A stretch of 64,000 bases of DNA, taken from Asanoa ferruginea (GTDB taxonomy: Bacteria; Actinomycetota; Actinomycetes; Mycobacteriales; Micromonosporaceae). Below, piece by piece: positions 60,970 to 64,000 of this stretch. How positions within the stretch are numbered: position 1 is the first letter of the stretch; each line of letters begins with the position of its first letter. A program made the translations under genes and the position numbers. Location: positions 9,007,910 to 9,071,909 of the forward strand of contig NZ_QUMQ01000001.1 of NCBI RefSeq assembly GCF_003387075.1, in the 5' to 3' direction. The notes under the pieces are model-generated. The model saw only the letters and a list, made by a program, of their open reading frames with translations, did no database searches and was not told the DNA's origin.

Positions 60970-61596
60970 ATGGAAACGTTCGCGCTCGCGGCGCTCGTAC
61001 TCATCATGATTCCCGGTCCGGACCAGGCCCTGATGACCCGCAGCACGCTGCTCGGTGGCCGCGCGGCCGGGCTGCTGACCATGACCGGCGGCGTGCTCGG
61101 GCTGGCCGTGCACGCCACCGCCGCGGCCGTCGGGCTGTCGGCCCTGCTGCTCGCCTCGGCGACCGCGTTCACGGTGCTGAAGATCGTCGGAGCTGCCTAC
61201 CTGCTGTGGGTCGGCGTGCAGACGTTGCGCGCCGCGGCCCGGGGCGAGCAGATCGAAACCCTGACCACGGGGGTACGGCTGCGCCCGCTCACCGCCATCC
61301 GCCAGGGTTTCCTGAGCAACGCGCTCAACCCGAAGGTGGCACTGTTCTTCGTGACGTTCCTGCCGCAGTTCCTGTCCACCGGCGACACCGCCGCCGCGAC
61401 CCGGCTGCACGCGCTGCTGCTGTCGGCGGTGTTCGCGCTGCTCTACCTGGGCTGGTTCGGCCTGTATGTCACCGCGGTCAACGGCCTCGGCCGCCTGCTC
61501 CGCCGGCCCCGGGTCAAAGCGGGCATCGAGCGCGTCACCGGGGTGCTGCTGGTCGCGTTCGCCGTACGCCTGGTCACCGCGCACCAGACCGTCTGA
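60970..61596 (+). CDS. LysE family exporter
   Basis: 208 residues, about six hydrophobic segments, starting METFALAALVLIMIPGPDQALMTR, the LysE/RhtB hallmark (PGP). It probably exports amino acids or related small molecules by proton exchange. An ATG at 60943 is an alternative start nine codons upstream. Divergent from a LysR gene that likely regulates it. The dihydrofolate-reductase-like gene follows after 13 bp. Confidence 0.9.
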   Translation: METFALAALVLIMIPGPDQALMTRSTLLGGRAAGLLTMTGGVLGLAVHATAAAVGLSALLLASATAFTVLKIVGAAYLLWVGVQTLRAAARGEQIETLTTGVRLRPLTAIRQGFLSNALNPKVALFFVTFLPQFLSTGDTAAATRLHALLLSAVFALLYLGWFGLYVTAVNGLGRLLRRPRVKAGIERVTGVLLVAFAVRLVTAHQTV

Positions 61597-61609
61597 TTGG
61601 GAGGGTGAA

Positions 61610-62182
61610 GTGTCCGCATCCGTGCTCTTCATGTCAATGTCACTCGACGGCTTCATCGCCGACCCGGCCGACCGGCTCGGCGGCCCCGACGGCAACCGCC
61701 TGCACTACTGGGGCCTGACGGAGGATCGGGAAGGTTTCCGGTCCGAGGGCGTGGCCGGCGAGATGCTGGCCGAATACAACGAGACCGGCGCCGTCGTCGC
61801 GGGCCGGCGCACGGTGGAGATCGTCGACCACTGGGGTGGCGACCATCACGGCCGCCCGATCTTCGTGCCGAGCCACCGGCCGCCCGGCCCGTCGGTTGCC
61901 AACTATCCGCTGGTGACCTACGTGAGCGACGGCATAGCCAGCGCGATGGCACAGGCGAAGGCCGCCGCCGGCGACCGCGACGTGCTGGTGCACGGCGGCG
62001 ACACGGCGCGGCGGGCGCTGGCGGCCGGTGTCCTCGACGAGCTGCGGATCCATCAGATCCCGGTGCTGCTGGGCCGCGGCCGCCGGCTCTTCGACGAGCT
62101 GCCGGCCGAGATCGAGTTGGAGATCGTGCGGGTGGTCGACACGCCCGAAGCCACCCATTTGCGCTACCGCGTACGCCGCTGA
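61610..62182 (+). CDS. Dihydrofolate reductase-like (RibD C-terminal) family protein
   Basis: 190 residues. Residues 1-40 (SASVLFMSMSLDGFIADPADRLGG) and VLVHGGDTARRALAAGVLDELRIHQIPVLLGRGRRLFDEL are typical of the RibD/DHFR-like superfamily. GGGAGGG at 61599-61605 sits a few bases before the GTG at 61610. It is probably NADPH-dependent, but it is not the folate enzyme itself. It follows lysE by 13 bp and may be in its operon. Confidence 0.86.
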   Translation: MSASVLFMSMSLDGFIADPADRLGGPDGNRLHYWGLTEDREGFRSEGVAGEMLAEYNETGAVVAGRRTVEIVDHWGGDHHGRPIFVPSHRPPGPSVANYPLVTYVSDGIASAMAQAKAAAGDRDVLVHGGDTARRALAAGVLDELRIHQIPVLLGRGRRLFDELPAEIELEIVRVVDTPEATHLRYRVRR

Positions 62183-62261
62183 AGGGCTTTTGCGTTTCCC
62201 GCGCCGACCGGATTAGCCTTCGCCGCCGGAAGATCCTCCACCCCGGACCACAGGAGCCCAC

Positions 62262-62867
62262 GTGTCGACGATCCATCGTGTACGCACCGCCACCGCCACC
62301 GACGTCCCGGCGCTGAAATCGGTGATCGCGGCCGCGTTCATGGCCGACCCGATCGCCGACTGGATCTTCCGCGACGAGGCCACCCGCCCCGACCACCACC
62401 ACGTGTTCTTCGGCGGCTACGTCGACGTGGCGATGGCCACCGGCCGGGCCGACACGCTCGACGGGCACCAGGGCCTGGCGCTCTGGCTCGACGTGGACGT
62501 CGACGCGGCGGACCCCGACGACGACGGCACCTTCGGCGCGGCGCTGGAGGCCGGCATCGACGGCGAGACCCTGAAGCGGCTCGCGGTGCTCGACGACCTG
62601 ATGGCCGCGGGCCACCCGCACGACCGCAGCCACGCCTACCTGCCGTTCATCGCGGTGCACCCCGATCACCAGGGGACCGGGGTCGGGGCGGCGTTGTTGC
62701 AGCACCGGCTCGCCGAGCTCGACGCCGCCGGGCGGCCGGCCTACCTGGAGGCGAGCAACCTGCGGAACGCGGGGCTTTACGAGCGGCTCGGCTTCGCGCG
62801 GATGTCCTCGACGATCGACCTGCCGGGCGGGCCGTCGCTCTACCCGATGTGGCGCGACCCCCGCTAA
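62262..62867 (+). CDS. GNAT family N-acetyltransferase
   Basis: 201 residues with the GNAT acetyl-CoA loop HPDHQGTGVGAALLQHRLAEL (Q/R-x-x-G-x-G/A) near residue 137 and the later YLEASNLRNAGLYERLGF. Starts at GTG 62262. It resembles toxin- or drug-acetylating or protein-modifying GNATs, but the acceptor cannot be assigned. Short terminator hairpin after its stop. Confidence 0.9.
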   Translation: MSTIHRVRTATATDVPALKSVIAAAFMADPIADWIFRDEATRPDHHHVFFGGYVDVAMATGRADTLDGHQGLALWLDVDVDAADPDDDGTFGAALEAGIDGETLKRLAVLDDLMAAGHPHDRSHAYLPFIAVHPDHQGTGVGAALLQHRLAELDAAGRPAYLEASNLRNAGLYERLGFARMSSTIDLPGGPSLYPMWRDPR

Positions 62868-62880
62868 GCGTTGGTGGCCA

Positions 62881-62906
62881 GGTCGGCGCGGCACGCCGCG
62901 CCGACC
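62881..62906. terminator. U-less hairpin terminator
   Basis: GGTCGGCGCGGC-AC-GCCGCGCCGACC, a perfect 12-bp stem 13 bp after the GNAT stop, between convergent genes. No T run, as often in actinobacteria. Confidence 0.65.
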
Positions 62907-62955
62907 GGCCGCGGCCGAAGCCCCGGACACCGCGGCGGGATTCCCGACGACCTGG

Positions 62956-63345
62956 TCACGTCTCGCAGGCGGTGCCGTCGTCGTCGCGGTCGAGGCCGGC
63001 GCGGTAGCCGGGGTCGCCCCTGTGCAGCGGCGCCGCACCGGCCGCACGCGCCTCGGCGCAGTTCTTGTAGTAGGCCTCCTCCGCCGGCTCGTCGGCGGGC
63101 TCCTCCTCGACGACGGGCTCGGGCTCATCGGCCGCCGGCGCCTCCGGCTCGTCGACGGACTCGTCGACAGAGTCGTCGACGGGCTGGTCGTCGCTATTGC
63201 CGGCGGGCGCCTGGACGCCCGGGCCGGTGTCGCGCGTAAAGGTGTCGACGCCGTTGTAGACAGCGAGGCCGCCGCCGCAGCACAGGACCGCGATCACCGC
63301 CAGGCCGACCAGACCGGCCAGCGGGTTGGACTTCCTTTGGGGCAT
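62956..63345 (-). CDS. Excalibur-domain membrane-anchored/secreted protein
   Basis: 129 residues. A hydrophobic helix (about 10-30, LAGLVGLAVIAVLCCGGGLAVY), a long acidic spacer rich in Glu/Asp/Pro, and a C-terminal excalibur domain with YYKNCAEARAAG and DRDDDGTACE. Such domains bind calcium and occur on the cell surface. The helix serves as an export or anchor signal. CACACT six bases before the start hints at a leaderless transcript. Confidence 0.88.
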   Translation of the reverse strand: MPQRKSNPLAGLVGLAVIAVLCCGGGLAVYNGVDTFTRDTGPGVQAPAGNSDDQPVDDSVDESVDEPEAPAADEPEPVVEEEPADEPAEEAYYKNCAEARAAGAAPLHRGDPGYRAGLDRDDDGTACET

Positions 63346-63394
63346 CGCGCCAGTGTGGATGGTCGGCGACCAAGGTCAGGAGCGGCGGATCGGT

Positions 63395-63414
63395 GGACGC
63401 TCCCTCGGGCGTCC
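63395..63414. terminator. Possible hairpin after the VOC gene
   Basis: GGACGC-N8-GCGTCC hairpin just beyond the VOC gene stop (minus strand, 63458). No U-tract; a weak candidate. Confidence 0.3.
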
Positions 63415-63457
63415 GGTGTTCCCCGGCTCAGGTCGGTGGCGCCGCGCCAACGTTCGG

Positions 63458-63811
63458 TCAGAGTGGAGCCAGGAACTCCAGGCGGTTGCCGTGTGCGTCT
63501 TCCGTGTGGAAGCGACGCATGCCGGGCAGTTCGTCGTTGCCCCAGACCACCGGATAGCCGGCGGCGGTCAGTCGCTCCGCCAGCGCGTCCAGGTCGGGCC
63601 ACAGCAGCCCCGGATGGGCCTTGCGGGCCGGCCGGAAGTCATCCTCCACCCCCAGGTGGAGCTCGATTTCGCCGCCGGTGAACCAGCAGCCGCCGCGGGC
63701 GGCCAGGGCCGGCGGCTTCGGCTTCTCGGCCAGACCGAGCACGCCTGAGTAGAACGCCCGGGAGGCGGCCTCGGAGCCTCGGGGGCAGGCCAGCTGCACG
63801 TGATGGATCAT
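63458..63811 (-). CDS. Glyoxalase/VOC family protein
   Basis: 117 residues, a single vicinal-oxygen-chelate unit: MIHHVQLACPRGSEAASRAFYSGVLGL at the start and EIELHLGVEDDF, GNRLEFLAPL at the end. The start is set by TATTGT, which lies seven bases before the ATG at 63811; a GTG three codons upstream is less likely. It is divergent from an ABC ATPase gene with a palindrome between. Substrate unknown. Confidence 0.87.
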   Translation of the reverse strand: MIHHVQLACPRGSEAASRAFYSGVLGLAEKPKPPALAARGGCWFTGGEIELHLGVEDDFRPARKAHPGLLWPDLDALAERLTAAGYPVVWGNDELPGMRRFHTEDAHGNRLEFLAPL

Positions 63812-63830
63812 GGGTTTCACAATAGCAAGA

Positions 63831-63840
63831 CGTACGTACG
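63831..63840. promoter_or_regulatory. CGTACGTACG palindrome, probable TetR-type operator
   Basis: A perfect palindrome in the divergent region between the VOC gene and the ABC ATPase gene. CGTACG-type sites are common for TetR regulators. The regulator is probably beyond the window. Confidence 0.5.
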
Positions 63841-63940
63841 GTTTGGAAGCGGCGATGAAGCCGTCGTGAAACCGTGAGCGTGCACCCTCCCTACAAGCGC
63901 GGCCGGACCGAGGCCGCGGTAACGGGAGGAAAACCCAGCA

Positions 63941-64000
63941 ATGGCCAGCGCTCCAGCACGAGCGGCGATCGCGGTGACCGGGCTGCGCAAGTCGTTCGGC
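63941..64000 (+). CDS. ABC transporter ATP-binding protein, N-terminal fragment
   Basis: 20 codons before the window ends. After a short Ala-rich lead (MASAPARAAI), AVTGLRKSFG is the first strand of an ABC ATPase, just before Walker A. GGGAGGA lies about ten bases upstream of the ATG. It resembles drug-exporter (DrrA-type) ATPases by its start, but the key motifs are outside the window. Confidence 0.72.
   Translation, partial: MASAPARAAIAVTGLRKSFG

Noticed and set aside
1..64000. CRISPR array, insertion sequence or prophage
   Set aside because: No regular short repeats with spacers, no transposase or integrase motif, and no phage structural gene were found.

Overview
The window is high-GC actinobacterial DNA. 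An actinobacterial fatty-acid regulator (FasR type) sits beside fabD-fabH-acpP-fabF, and there is a DUF3145 gene, a homodimeric AceE and many TANNNT-type leaderless promoters. Together these suggest a mycelial actinomycete, probably Micromonosporaceae; that placement is inference. It reads as ordinary chromosome: dense genes on both strands, no rRNA or tRNA, no insertion sequence, no CRISPR array and no prophage that I can see.

Layout. 1-9.4 kb: edge of a 2-oxoacid dehydrogenase E1 gene, a YjbQ protein, pyruvate dehydrogenase E1 (aceE), a plant-polymer block (secreted pectate lyase, GH1 beta-glucosidase, MFS transporter) and gltX. 9.6-14 kb: a membrane-anchored exported protein, a TetR regulator, two unknown genes, an orphan sensor kinase and a PAP2 phosphatase. 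14-20.5 kb: the fatty-acid operon fasR / fabD-fabH-acpP-fabF-accD, with a dyad-rich promoter before fabD. 20.5-28.4 kb: methyltransferases, a GHKL ATPase with a nuclease-like tail, a voltage-gated channel with an EF-hand-like loop, a secreted fascin-like protein, and a methyltransferase/TetR/DJ-1 group with twin operators. 28.4-34.7 kb: cell-envelope functions (GT-C-like membrane protein, GT2 glycosyltransferase, GH3 lipoprotein), DUF3145 and a small protein with a strong terminator. 34.8-43.9 kb: membrane protein, DHA2 exporter with Lrp-type regulator, DsbA/HxlR pair, N-acyl amino acid racemase with GNAT partner, alpha/beta hydrolase and a saccharopine-dehydrogenase-like oxidoreductase. 44-57 kb: HelD/HelR-like RNA polymerase recycling ATPase, secreted propeller, CPH-type copper ATPase, FtsX-type permease, CDF metal exporter with a remarkable leader, secreted M15-like protein, Ser/Thr kinase and STAS protein. 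57.5-64 kb: regulators paired with small enzymes or exporters, a minisatellite, an excalibur protein and the start of an ABC ATPase.

The genes mostly form one- to five-gene units with divergent regulators. The fatty-acid operon is the clearest pathway: FabD loads malonyl on AcpP, FabH starts and FabF extends chains, and AccD belongs to the carboxylase that supplies malonyl-CoA.

The most unusual object is a 168-nt hairpin at 52953-53120, just upstream of the CDF exporter. Of its 80 opposed positions, 64 are Watson-Crick, 12 are G-U wobbles readable only in the + strand RNA, 4 are mismatches, and none is an A-C opposition. This is the pattern expected of a selected RNA structure. A palindromic MITE with TA ends is the main alternative.
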